The translations under genes were made by a program, and so were the position numbers. Positions 25,421 to 34,045 of a stretch of DNA of 64,000 nt are shown here, in pieces. The DNA comes from CBFHND01 sp965657085 (GTDB taxonomy: Bacteria > Pseudomonadota > Alphaproteobacteria > Rhodobacterales > Rhodobacteraceae): contig CBFHND010000004.1 in the NCBI GenBank assembly GCA_965657085.1, forward strand, positions 1 to 64,000, read 5' to 3'. Numbering within the stretch: position 1 is the first letter of the stretch; the number at the start of each line of letters is the position of its first letter. The notes below the pieces were generated by a model. The model did not search any database. It was not told where the DNA came from and saw only the letters and a program-made list of their open reading frames with translations.

Positions 25421-26112
25421 CCGTCTGGCCCGTAAAGGGCCTGCTGCATCACGCCCGCGAAAGTCAGGTAAACCGACGTGATGATCAGCCCCCAAAGCGC
25501 CCAGCTTTCGGGGTGGAAATCGACCCAGGCGGCCCATCCGGCAAAAAACGTCCAGGCCAGCGCCATCGGCAGGCTGATCCAACGCCAGCGCACGGTGCGC
25601 ACGGGGTGAATGAACTTCAACGGTAAGAACATGGCCACCGCCAGCAAGGTCACAAGCGTGAGCGAAACCCAGAAGTTTGGCTCGACCGCGAAGATCACCA
25701 ACACCAGCATGTTCCAGCAGCCGGGAAATCCGCTGAAGGAATTGTCTTTTGTTTTCATGCGGGTATCGGCGAAATACATGGCGCTGGTGAAGGTGATCAC
25801 GATGATCGCAAACCATCCGGTCCAGCCGTCCATCAATCCTGATTTGAAGAGGGCAAAGGCGGGGATGAAGACGTAAGTGAGGTAGTCGATGATCAGGTCC
25901 AGCAACACGCCGTCGAACTCGGGCGCATTGACCTTGACGTGATAGCGGCGCGCCAGTGGGCCGTCGATGCCGTCCACCGCAAAGGCCACCACGAGCCAAA
26001 GGAACATCAAGTCCCACTTGGCGTCGACCGCTGCCAGCATTGCCAGCATCGCGAAAACTGCGCCCGTGGCCGTCAGAAGATGCACCATCAAGGCGCGCAC
26101 ACGAATTGTCAT
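25417..26112 (-). CDS. pcs: Phosphatidylcholine synthase
   Basis: An inner-membrane CDP-alcohol phosphatidyltransferase that condenses CDP-diacylglycerol with choline. The 231-residue protein has the family signature DG-x2-AR-x8-G-x3-D-x3-D, seen as DGPLARRY followed by FDGVLLDLIID. About seven hydrophobic segments are present. The length and the N-terminus with HLLTATGAVFA match alphaproteobacterial Pcs rather than PgsA or PssA. A terminator separates it from the cytochrome gene upstream on the same strand. Confidence 0.88.
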   Translation of the reverse strand: MTIRVRALMVHLLTATGAVFAMLAMLAAVDAKWDLMFLWLVVAFAVDGIDGPLARRYHVKVNAPEFDGVLLDLIIDYLTYVFIPAFALFKSGLMDGWTGWFAIIVITFTSAMYFADTRMKTKDNSFSGFPGCWNMLVLVIFAVEPNFWVSLTLVTLLAVAMFLPLKFIHPVRTVRWRWISLPMALAWTFFAGWAAWVDFHPESWALWGLIITSVYLTFAGVMQQALYGPDG

Positions 26113-26146
26113 GGCGTGTTCATGGACGATTTGAAGCCCAGATGCA

Positions 26147-26180
26147 AAAGAAAACCCGCAGGCACCAACCTGCGGGTTTC
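26147..26180 (-). terminator. Rho-independent terminator of the cytochrome P460 gene
   Basis: A 10-bp stem (AACCCGCAGG / CCTGCGGGTT) with a 6-nt loop. On the minus strand it is followed by a TTTTCTTTT tract, so it ends the transcript from the cytochrome P460 gene. Confidence 0.8.
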
Positions 26181-26198
26181 ATTGTGAAATCGCAGCGT

Positions 26199-26780
26199 CT
26201 ATTGGGTGACGCGCACCTCTTCGAGCGGATAGGCGAGCATGTCCTGATCCTCGTAGGCGACGTGGCAATCATGGCAGAAGGATTGCTTGACCTTCATCAC
26301 TTTGCCATTGGGTTGCAGCCCGGAATAGAGCCAATCGGCGGTTTCCGGGGCGGCCCCGGCTTCGAGCTTGGTCATGATGAACAACGGCCCCGGACGCGCG
26401 GCCTTCTTTTTCTTGCTCAGGGTGATGCTTTCCTTGGCGAGGATCGCGCCTGCCGGCATGGACACGCCCTCTTCGGCGAACTTGAGGTATTCATCCGCTG
26501 CCAGATCGTTGGCAAAGGTCTGCAAAAGACGGTTGCCGTGGGGCCCCGCAACGGCCGGGCGCGTCGAGGTCACGGTCCAACTGCGAAAGGCGCTGCCGAC
26601 CGCGTCCCCTTGTGCGGCATAGCCTGTCGCCATCTTGTCGCCCAGACAGTCGTAGAGGGCCAGCACCTCGGCTTCTTCAAGGTCAAAGGCATCGTCCTTG
26701 GTGTAGGCGGCGCAGTCATCGGCAAAGGCGGCGCTGGCTGGCAAAAAGGCCAGTGCGGCAATCAGGTGGCTCATTTTCAT
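26199..26780 (-). CDS. Cytochrome P460-family periplasmic haem protein
   Basis: A 193-residue exported protein with a Sec signal peptide (residues 1-21, cleavage after AFA). It has a single c-type haem-binding motif CHDCH near residue 170, at the C-terminal end where cytochrome P460 and cytochrome c'-beta proteins bind haem. In the family a lysine also cross-links the haem; KQSFCHDCH and the SKKKKAAR stretch contain candidates. P460 proteins oxidise hydroxylamine or bind NO; which applies here cannot be told. No nitrification genes are nearby. Confidence 0.82.
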   Translation of the reverse strand: MKMSHLIAALAFLPASAAFADDCAAYTKDDAFDLEEAEVLALYDCLGDKMATGYAAQGDAVGSAFRSWTVTSTRPAVAGPHGNRLLQTFANDLAADEYLKFAEEGVSMPAGAILAKESITLSKKKKAARPGPLFIMTKLEAGAAPETADWLYSGLQPNGKVMKVKQSFCHDCHVAYEDQDMLAYPLEEVRVTQ

Positions 26781-26890
26781 TGAAGTGTCTTTCCTTGGTC
26801 GTGTCCCTGCAGGACGTATTCACGCCGCGACCATGGCACAGATTCTTTTGGGCAGCGGTAAACCCTGCTGCACATTCCCGTGAGCGGCCC

Positions 26891-27811
26891 TCAGGCCTTG
26901 GGATGGGCGCGGTTGTAGACGTCCATCAGGCGCGCGGTATCCACGGCTGTATAGGCCTGTGTCGTAGACAGCGATGCATGGCCCAGAAGCTCTTGAATGC
27001 TGCGCAGATCGCCGCCCGCGTTCAGCAGGTGCGTGGCAAAGCTGTGGCGCATGGCGTGGGGGGTTGCCGTTGCCGGCAGACCCAGCTGCATACGTGCTGC
27101 GGCCATGACCTTCTGGATGGCACGGGGCGACAAGGCACCGCCGCGCACACCGCGGAAAAGCGGCTGGTCAGCTTCAAGCACCATGGGGCAGGCCGCAACA
27201 TAGGCAGCAACCGCATCGCGCGCGGCATCGACGACCGGCACGATGCGTTCCTTGCCGCCTTTGCCGACAATCCGCATCACCTGCGGCAGCGGCGCATCCC
27301 GGCCTTGCAGCCCAAGCGCCTCGGAAATCCGCAGGCCGCAGCCCCACAAAAGGGTCAGGACGGCAACATCCCGGATGCCCACCCAAGGCTCGGCGCTTTG
27401 GAAGGTGACAGTATCAATCAGGTCGCGCGCGGCATCCTCGGCCAGCGGGCGCGGCAGTTTCTTCGTGAACTTGGGCGACCGGGTCGAGAGGACGGCGGTG
27501 GGCTCAAAACCTTCGCGCCCGGCCAGCCACCGATAGAAGGATTTCACCGCCGACAGCTTGCGTGCCAGTGACCGCGCGCCCACGCCGCCAGACCGCGCAT
27601 GGGCCATCCACGCCCGCATGTCACGCACAGAAATGGCCGACAGCGCCCCAAGCCCTTGCGGCTGGCCCTTGTGTCCGGACATGAACGCCAGAAATTCGGT
27701 CACATCGCCGGAATAGGCCGACAGCGTGTTTTCGGCGGCGCCTTTCAATGATTTCTGATGGGCGATCCACGTTTGCAGCGCATCACGCGCAGCAGGTGAG
27801 ATCAGGCTCAC
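26891..27811 (-). CDS. xerC: Tyrosine recombinase XerC
   Basis: Chromosome-dimer resolution recombinase acting at dif. The 306-residue protein has the full catalytic set: Arg161 (LRISEAL), Lys187 in GKGGKER, His252 and Arg255 (HAMRHSFATHLL), His278 (GHAS) and the nucleophile Tyr287. An N-terminal SAM-like core-binding domain precedes it. The start is a GTG overlapping the DUF484 stop (GTGA), a pairing conserved in proteobacteria. There are no integrase-associated genes, so this is the housekeeping enzyme. Confidence 0.9.
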   Translation of the reverse strand: MSLISPAARDALQTWIAHQKSLKGAAENTLSAYSGDVTEFLAFMSGHKGQPQGLGALSAISVRDMRAWMAHARSGGVGARSLARKLSAVKSFYRWLAGREGFEPTAVLSTRSPKFTKKLPRPLAEDAARDLIDTVTFQSAEPWVGIRDVAVLTLLWGCGLRISEALGLQGRDAPLPQVMRIVGKGGKERIVPVVDAARDAVAAYVAACPMVLEADQPLFRGVRGGALSPRAIQKVMAAARMQLGLPATATPHAMRHSFATHLLNAGGDLRSIQELLGHASLSTTQAYTAVDTARLMDVYNRAHPKA

Positions 27812-28515
27812 GACAACCAGCGGCGCATCGCGCGTTCGAACACGCCGGTGAAAAAGGCCAGAAGGTCAGTACCCTGTTGCGGTCCGAACATATGCGGATC
27901 TTCGGCCCCCATAACCAGAAGGCCGGGCAAGCGCCCTTCGCCAAAGCTCAGCTTCAAACAGGCCTCGGAGCGGATCCAGTCGGCGTTTGCACCGTAAATC
28001 TCGGGGTCCGCGTCTTGCACTTGGCGCAGCGTGACCTGACGGACTTGGCCACCCCGGCCCTGAGACAGGTAGTCGTCGATAAAACCGGGCTCTGCCACGC
28101 TCAGAACATCGCCAAGCCGTTGTACGGCCGGGTCATTGTCGTTTTGTACCGATTCAAGCACCAGCTTGACTGCGTCCACGCGCAGGATCTCGGCCACTTC
28201 TCCGCCCAGATCGCGCAGGAAGCTTTCAAACTCCACCGGGTCCAGCATCCGCAGGATCGCGCGGTGCACCTGATTGGTGCCAGCAAGGTTTTCATAGGCC
28301 GCCGCGATGACACTGCGGTGCGTGTCTTCCAAACGGTCCAGACGGGATTCCAGACGCTCCATCGCGATGCCGCGCAGGTCCACGATGTTGCCGCCCATGG
28401 CACGTTCGTTGGCGGCGATCAGCGCACGCATCAAATCCTTGTCGTCCAGAATCACATCTGGACGGGTGATGATCGCCTCGCGCAGGGCGTCGTCGATTTT
28501 CGGGTTGCTGCTCAT
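27808..28515 (-). CDS. DUF484 family protein
   Basis: A 235-residue soluble protein of the DUF484 (GAF-fold) family. An N-terminal helical region (residues 1-95) with a coiled-coil-like stretch around ERLESRLDRLED precedes a GAF-like domain ending in LLVMGAEDPHMFGP. Its biochemical role is unknown. The gene overlaps xerC by 4 nt, and a DUF484-xerC pair is common, suggesting a role near recombination or cell division. Confidence 0.85.
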   Translation of the reverse strand: MSSNPKIDDALREAIITRPDVILDDKDLMRALIAANERAMGGNIVDLRGIAMERLESRLDRLEDTHRSVIAAAYENLAGTNQVHRAILRMLDPVEFESFLRDLGGEVAEILRVDAVKLVLESVQNDNDPAVQRLGDVLSVAEPGFIDDYLSQGRGGQVRQVTLRQVQDADPEIYGANADWIRSEACLKLSFGEGRLPGLLVMGAEDPHMFGPQQGTDLLAFFTGVFERAMRRWLS

Positions 28516-28841
28516 TTGCTGCTCTTATTATTTGGCGTCACTGTAACACGGGTTTTCCGCGAAATCTTCCCATTTTTTGGCCTGTTTTAAGCGCAAATCG
28601 GCCATGTGTTGCGCATTCGCGTCAGGTGTTTTCCCGCCATGGGGGAGAATTGGGGGATTTTCCCCGTGCGGGCCGGGTGCCGTGCAGGGCAGGCTGCGCG
28701 CCATGACCCCGTCTGCGACCCATTCCGCGACCGCAAACATCCCCGCGCCATCCCCGGCGCGCCTGTTCGCGTTGAGCCCTGAAGCCTTGCGCGCCCTGCT
28801 GCAAAAAGCCCCTCAACCGCGCGGCTGAGAGGTCAGGCGCT
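28516..28841. other. 326-bp interval between DUF484 and fsa
   Basis: No convincing conserved gene is visible. The half next to the DUF484 start should hold its promoter. The other half contains a short plus-strand frame (28703-28828) with coding-like third-position GC. I see no terminator or strong repeat. Confidence 0.5.
28703..28828 (+). CDS. Possible 41-residue small protein
   Basis: A short ATG-started frame encodes a 41-residue Ala/Pro-rich product ending ALRALLQKAPQPRG. Third positions are GC-biased as in real genes here, but there is no clear ribosome-binding site and I know no family. It converges on fsa. It may be chance. Confidence 0.2.
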   Translation: MTPSATHSATANIPAPSPARLFALSPEALRALLQKAPQPRG

Positions 28842-29495
28842 TCAGACGATCTTGATATCCGCGTCCTTGGCGTCTTTGATGAACTGGTCAAGGCCTTTGT
28901 CCGTCAGCGGGTGCGAGGCCAGCTTCTTGATCACCTCGGGCGGCGCGGTCATCACGTCGGCCCCGATGCGCGCGCAATCCTGCACATGGTTCACCGATCG
29001 GATCGATGCGGCCAGAATGTTGGTTTCAAAGCCGTAGTTGTCATAGATGGTGCGGATGTCCTCGATCAGGTCCATGCCATCAATGTTGATGTCGTCCAGG
29101 CGTCCGATAAAGGGGCTTATGAACGTGGCCCCGGCCTTGGCCGCCAGCAGCGCCTGATTGGCCGAGAAGCACAAGGTGACGTTGACCATCTTGCCTTCGC
29201 CCGACAGCACCTTGCAGGCTTTCAGGCCATCCCAAGTCAGCGGCAGTTTCACGGCGATGTTCTCGGCGATCTCGGCCAGTTTGCGGCCTTCGGCGATCAT
29301 CGCCTCGGCGTCCAAGGCCACAACCTCGGCGCTGACCGGACCGCTGACGATGTCGCAAATCTCGCGGGTCACTTCGAGGATGTCGCGCCCCGATTTCTTG
29401 ATCAGCGACGGGTTGGTGGTAACGCCATCGACCATGCCGGTGTCGTTCAGTTCGGCAATCGCATCGATGTCAGCTGTATCTACAAAGAATTTCAT
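28842..29495 (-). CDS. fsa: Fructose-6-phosphate aldolase / transaldolase-like protein
   Basis: A 217-residue member of the short transaldolase family. The Schiff-base lysine is Lys83 in IAVKLPLT, and MKFFVDTADI and GVTTNPSL are family blocks. Proteins of this size act either as fructose-6-phosphate aldolase or as transaldolase; sequence alone does not decide. Soluble, cytoplasmic, central carbon metabolism. It diverges from priA across 129 bp. Confidence 0.9.
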   Translation of the reverse strand: MKFFVDTADIDAIAELNDTGMVDGVTTNPSLIKKSGRDILEVTREICDIVSGPVSAEVVALDAEAMIAEGRKLAEIAENIAVKLPLTWDGLKACKVLSGEGKMVNVTLCFSANQALLAAKAGATFISPFIGRLDDINIDGMDLIEDIRTIYDNYGFETNILAASIRSVNHVQDCARIGADVMTAPPEVIKKLASHPLTDKGLDQFIKDAKDADIKIV

Positions 29496-29624
29496 GGCTC
29501 AGTCCTCGCGGTATGTTAGCGCAATCATAAGGCGGCCCGCCCCAGATGGACAGTGGCCTTGTCTTGGGTTTGCATGTACCCCAACTAAAACCCTGCCGAA
29601 ACCTCTAATCCAGCGGAGACACCT

Positions 29625-31820
29625 GTGACCGGTCCGGAATTCTTTGACCAAGGGGCCTTGGTGGGCGTTCTGACCACCCAGCCGCTGGACCGTCTGCTGG
29701 ATTACAAGGCACCCGAAGGGGGGTGCCACGTGGGCGCTTTCGTCGAAGTGCCGCTTGGTCCGCGCAAGGTCTTGGGCGTGGTCTGGGGGCCGGGGCGCGG
29801 CGATTGGGATATCTCGAAGGTGCGTTCGGTGATCCGGGTGCTGGATGCCGCCCCCATGCGCGAAGAGATGCGCGATTTCCTGCTCCGCGCCGCAGACTAT
29901 ACACTGACGCCGATGCCCGCGATGTTGCGGCTGGCCACCCGTGCGCCGGGCTTGGGTGATCCTCCGTCGATGCGCAAGATCTACCGCCGTGGTGTGGCCG
30001 ATCCCGACCGGATGACAGATGCGCGTTCCCGTGTGCTGGACACTCTGGCGGAATATGGCGATCTGTCCTTTACCCTGAAAGAGCTGTCCGAGATGGCGGG
30101 GGTGACGTCTTCGGTGGTCAAGGGGTTGGTCAAACAGGGTGCGGTCGTCGAAGAGGACAGCCCCCGCGACCTTCCGTTTCAGCGGATGGATCCCAGCCTG
30201 CCCGGAAAGACCCTGACGGCAGATCAGGCGGCCGGAGCGGAAAGCCTGGCCGCCGCGATGCGTACGCGGACCTATGGCACGACATTGCTGCGGGGGGTCA
30301 CCGGGTCGGGGAAGACCGAAGTGTATCTTGAAGCCGTGGCCGAAGCCTTGCGGCAAGGCCGCCAAGCGTTGGTTCTCTTGCCCGAGATCGCGTTGACGGC
30401 GGAGTTCCTCAAACGGGTCGAGGCGCGGTTCGGGGCGCGGCCCGCCGAATGGCATTCCGGTGCCACCATGACCGAACGCCGCCGCATCTGGCGCATGGTC
30501 GGGCAGGGCGGTGCGCAGCTGGTGATCGGGGCACGCTCGGCCCTCTTTCTGCCCTATCAGAACCTCGGCCTGATCGTGGTGGATGAGGAACACGACACCT
30601 CCTACAAGCAGGAAGACGGGGTCCTTTACAATGCGCGCGACATGGCAGTGCTGCGCGCCTCGATCTGTGGGGCGCATGTGGTGCTGGCCAGTGCCACGCC
30701 GTCACTGGAAAGCTGGACCAACGCGCAGGCGGGCAAGTACACGCTGCTGGAACTGACATCGCGCTTTGGTCCGGCGGTCATGCCCACGATGAAAACCATC
30801 GACATGCGCGCGGCGGCCTTGCCCAGCAACCGCTGGGTATCACCCGAATTGCAAAAGGCGGTCGAGGCGCGGGTCGAGGCGGGCGAACAGGCGATGCTTT
30901 TCATCAACCGCCGGGGCTATGCGCCCATCACCCTGTGCCGCGCCTGCGGCCATCAGATCGCCTGTGACCATTGCGACGCGCGGATGGTCGAACACCGGTT
31001 TCTCAAACGCCTGATGTGCCATCAATGCGGCGAGACCAAGCCGATGCCGACCCATTGCCCGTCCTGCGATGCCGAAGACCGCATGGCCCCCGTGGGCCCC
31101 GGTGTCGAACGTCTGGGGGAAGAGGCGGCAGAGCTTTTCCCGGATGCGCGCATCGCCACGCTCAGCTCGGACATGTACGGCAGCGCGCGTGCGCTGAAGG
31201 CCGAGATCGAGGCGATTGCCGAAGGGGCGGCGGACATCGTGATCGGTACGCAGCTTGTTGCGAAGGGTCACAACTTTCCCAATCTCACCCTTGTGGGCGT
31301 GATCGACGCCGATCTTGGGCTGCAAGGCTCTGACCTGCGCGCGGCGGAGCGGACGTTTCAGTTGATGCGGCAGGTGGCGGGACGCGCGGGGCGGGCCGAG
31401 AAGCCCGGCACGGCGCTGTTGCAGACCTACCAACCCGAACACCCTGTGATCCGCGCCATTCTGGCAGGGGACGAGGAAGGCTTCTGGCGGGCCGAGGCGG
31501 CGCAGCGCGAGGCAGCGGGCGTGCCACCTTACGGGCGTATGGCGGGCATTATCCTCAGCGGACCGGAGGTGGCGCAGGTTTTCGACATCGCCAACCATCT
31601 GGCCCGCGCCGACGCGCCGCTGCGCCAGATCGGGGCGCAGGTGTTTGGCCCTGCGCCCGCACCCATCGCGCGGGTGCGGGGGCGGCACCGGGTGCGGCTG
31701 CTGGTCAAGGCGGCCAAGGGCGTCCCGCTCCAGGCGGCGCTGCGCAAATGGGTTGCGCAGGTGCAGGTCAAAGGTGACAACCGGCTGGCCGTCGATATCG
31801 ATCCGCAAAGCTTTTACTGA
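29625..31820 (+). CDS. priA: Primosomal replication protein N' (PriA helicase)
   Basis: Replication-restart helicase of 731 residues. The N-terminal 3'-DNA-binding domain is followed by a helicase core with Walker A GVTGSGKT near residue 225 and a DEEH box (VVDEEHDTSYKQ). A zinc-binding insertion (CRACGHQIACDHC and CHQCG...CPSC) lies before the C-terminal helicase lobe with RAGRAEKPG. The start is a GTG with GGAG upstream. It stands alone: fsa diverges, and the broken YeeE/YedE gene overlaps its 3' end by 7 nt in the opposite direction. Confidence 0.95.
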   Translation: MTGPEFFDQGALVGVLTTQPLDRLLDYKAPEGGCHVGAFVEVPLGPRKVLGVVWGPGRGDWDISKVRSVIRVLDAAPMREEMRDFLLRAADYTLTPMPAMLRLATRAPGLGDPPSMRKIYRRGVADPDRMTDARSRVLDTLAEYGDLSFTLKELSEMAGVTSSVVKGLVKQGAVVEEDSPRDLPFQRMDPSLPGKTLTADQAAGAESLAAAMRTRTYGTTLLRGVTGSGKTEVYLEAVAEALRQGRQALVLLPEIALTAEFLKRVEARFGARPAEWHSGATMTERRRIWRMVGQGGAQLVIGARSALFLPYQNLGLIVVDEEHDTSYKQEDGVLYNARDMAVLRASICGAHVVLASATPSLESWTNAQAGKYTLLELTSRFGPAVMPTMKTIDMRAAALPSNRWVSPELQKAVEARVEAGEQAMLFINRRGYAPITLCRACGHQIACDHCDARMVEHRFLKRLMCHQCGETKPMPTHCPSCDAEDRMAPVGPGVERLGEEAAELFPDARIATLSSDMYGSARALKAEIEAIAEGAADIVIGTQLVAKGHNFPNLTLVGVIDADLGLQGSDLRAAERTFQLMRQVAGRAGRAEKPGTALLQTYQPEHPVIRAILAGDEEGFWRAEAAQREAAGVPPYGRMAGIILSGPEVAQVFDIANHLARADAPLRQIGAQVFGPAPAPIARVRGRHRVRLLVKAAKGVPLQAALRKWVAQVQVKGDNRLAVDIDPQSFY

Positions 31821-32699
31821 AGCTTCAGGCCGGCACGGCCCCCCCCGCCCCGGCGCAGGGTCGGCAACCATTCGGTGCCCATGGCGCCTGCCCACATCGC
31901 ACAGAGCGTCACCAGCGCTGTGCCGACCATGATCGACCCGCCCGTAACGCCCGCACCGATGGCGCAGCCCCCGGCCAGCATGCGGCCAAAGCCCATCAAG
32001 GCCGCCCCCATCATGGCGTTGCGCATGGGTGCGGCCCCTTCGAACCCTGAAACCGCAACTCGCGCGTGAAGGCTGCCGCGTGGAAAGCGCCGAGGAACAC
32101 ACCCGGCACCAGTCCGGTGTCGAACTCCCACCTGCTGCTCTGATCCAGAAAGAACATCAGCGTGTTGGCGGAAGGCCCCGTAAAGGTGACGCTTTCGATC
32201 TGTACGGGGTCAAAGGCGCGTTGTGACAGGGTGGTTGTCAGCGTCCACCCCAACGCGAAGGCAAAGCCGAAGCCGGACCTGAAAACCAGCCTCCGCCAAC
32301 TCAATTCGGCGCGCAGCGCAATGGCCACGGCCAACGCCGCCAGCACCAGCAAACGCCCCGAACAGCCGCGCGCCAGCACCAGGCCCGCGCCAAACGGCAA
32401 ACCGCCCACAATCGCGCCGGACCAACTGCCGGTTACGGCCATCGTGCGCGCGTTGTCCACATCGATCAGCCCAAGATGCCGCCCCCCCCCTGAACTCAGA
32501 CGATCGCCGTCGAGAACGTGAGCAGCCAGACCGCGACGCGTGGCCCCATACGCCCATGGGCAAATTCCACCGTCGCCGCGCGCAGGCAGAACCGCGACTG
32601 TTGCGCGGCGATGCCAAAGACCGGCCCGGTGATCAAACCCAAAAGGGCCGCCGTCTGCGGCTCGCCCAATCCGTCAAGAAGTGCAGTCAAATCCAACAT
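31814..32699 (-). pseudogene. Broken YeeE/YedE (thiosulfate-uptake-type) membrane protein
   Basis: Three consecutive pieces in different frames together resemble one ~300-350-residue YeeE/YedE (TsuA-like) transporter. Piece one (from ATG 32699) contains AAQQSRFCLRAATVEFAHGR and ends at a TGA at 32498-32496. Just after it is a run of nine G on the minus strand (32490-32482). Piece two contains GLVLARGCSGRLLVLAA and is open to 32011. Piece three, in another frame, contains MGFGRMLAGGCAIGAGVTGG. At least two frameshifts and one probable Trp-to-stop change are needed, so the gene looks inactivated. Sequencing error at the G-run could explain one lesion, not all. Confidence 0.75.
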
Positions 32700-32799
32700 A
32701 CGGGTATCTAGACCTGCGGATCCCGCGCGGATTTTAATCCGTGTCATATGCACAGCTGCTTTGCGCATTTGCGGCTCGCTTCATTCGCGTGAAGCGTCT

Positions 32800-34044
32800 A
32801 TGCCCTATTTCATGGCCCGCCTTGTTCCCACATCCGATGCCAAGATGCTGCCACGTTGGCGGCGGCCTCTGGCGTTGTTGTTCCTGATGGCCGTTGCCAT
32901 GCCCATCGCGTTCAACACGTGGTCGGCGCTTCTGAACAATTTTGTCATCGAGGCTGCGAATTTCGACGGGGCGGACATCGGATTGCTGCACACGGTGCGC
33001 GAGGTGCCGGGTTTTCTGGCCATCGGGGTGATCGCCATCATCATCTTCGTGCGCGAACAGGTGCTTGGCCTTGTGTCGCTGGTCCTGCTGGGGGTTGCCA
33101 CCGCCATCACCGCGCAGTTCCCGTCGCTCGGCGGTATCCTGACGCTGACCATGCTCAGTTCCATCGGCTTTCACTATTACGAAACGGTCAACCAATCTCT
33201 GCAATTGCAGTGGATCGACAAGGCCAAGGCCCCGCAAACGCTGGGCTGGTTGCTGGCCGCCGGATCGGCAGCGACGTTCGTTGTCTATCTGGTGATCATG
33301 GTGCTGTGGGAGCCTTTGGGCCTGACATACAACATCGTGTACATGGCGGGCGGCGGTGTGACAGCCGCAATCGCCCTCATTGCCATGATCGCCTATCCCC
33401 AGTTCGAAGCCCCAAATCCGCAGCTCAAGAAGATGGTGCTGCGCCGCCGCTATTGGCTGTACTACGCGCTTCAGTTCATGGCTGGCGCACGGCGGCAGAT
33501 CTTCATGGTCTTTGCAGGCTTCATGATGGTCGAAAAGTTCGGCTTTGAAGTGCACGAGCTGACCATGCTGTACCTGATCAACCTCGTGATCAACATGTTG
33601 GTCGCACCGGTTCTGGGGCACCTGGTCCACCGGTTCGGCGAACGCAAGACGCTGGTTTTTGAATACGCGGGGCTGGTTGCCGTGTTTCTGGCCTATGGCG
33701 GTGTCTACTACATGGGTTGGGGTTTGCTGATTGCGGCGGCGCTGTATGTGATCGACCACATCTTTTTCGCGTTGGCGTTGGCGCTCAAGACCTACTTTCA
33801 AAAGATTGCCGATCCGGGCGACATCGCACCCACGGCAGCGGTCGCCTTCACCATCAACCACATCGCGGCCGTCGGCCTGCCTGCGCCCCTGGGCCTTTTG
33901 TGGCTGGTGTCGCCGGGGGCGGTGTTCCTGTTGGCCGCGGGCATGGCGGCCACGTCGCTGATGCTGGCGCTGCTGATCCCGCGCCATCCGCAACCGGGGT
34001 ACGAGACCATCTTTGCGGGGTTCGCCCCCGAACCGGCTGAATAA
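32800..34044 (+). CDS. MFS transporter
   Basis: A 414-residue major facilitator superfamily protein with about eleven to twelve hydrophobic segments and the cytoplasmic loop GHLVHRFGERKTLVFEY that resembles the MFS A-motif region. The substrate is unknown. I chose ATG 32800 (GAAG nearby); ATG 32812 is an alternative four codons later. The MATE-type gene starts 2 nt after its stop, so the two transporters form one unit, perhaps continuing into prmA. Confidence 0.85.
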   Translation: MPYFMARLVPTSDAKMLPRWRRPLALLFLMAVAMPIAFNTWSALLNNFVIEAANFDGADIGLLHTVREVPGFLAIGVIAIIIFVREQVLGLVSLVLLGVATAITAQFPSLGGILTLTMLSSIGFHYYETVNQSLQLQWIDKAKAPQTLGWLLAAGSAATFVVYLVIMVLWEPLGLTYNIVYMAGGGVTAAIALIAMIAYPQFEAPNPQLKKMVLRRRYWLYYALQFMAGARRQIFMVFAGFMMVEKFGFEVHELTMLYLINLVINMLVAPVLGHLVHRFGERKTLVFEYAGLVAVFLAYGGVYYMGWGLLIAAALYVIDHIFFALALALKTYFQKIADPGDIAPTAAVAFTINHIAAVGLPAPLGLLWLVSPGAVFLLAAGMAATSLMLALLIPRHPQPGYETIFAGFAPEPAE

Positions 34045-34045
34045 T

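Noticed and set aside
26891..27811. Tyrosine recombinase as the integrase of a mobile element
   Set aside because: It has the XerC length and the DUF484 partner, with no tRNA, direct repeats or phage genes around.
31818..32800. Three separate small membrane protein genes on the minus strand
   Set aside because: The three pieces continue one another as parts of a single YeeE/YedE protein, so a broken gene is the simpler reading.
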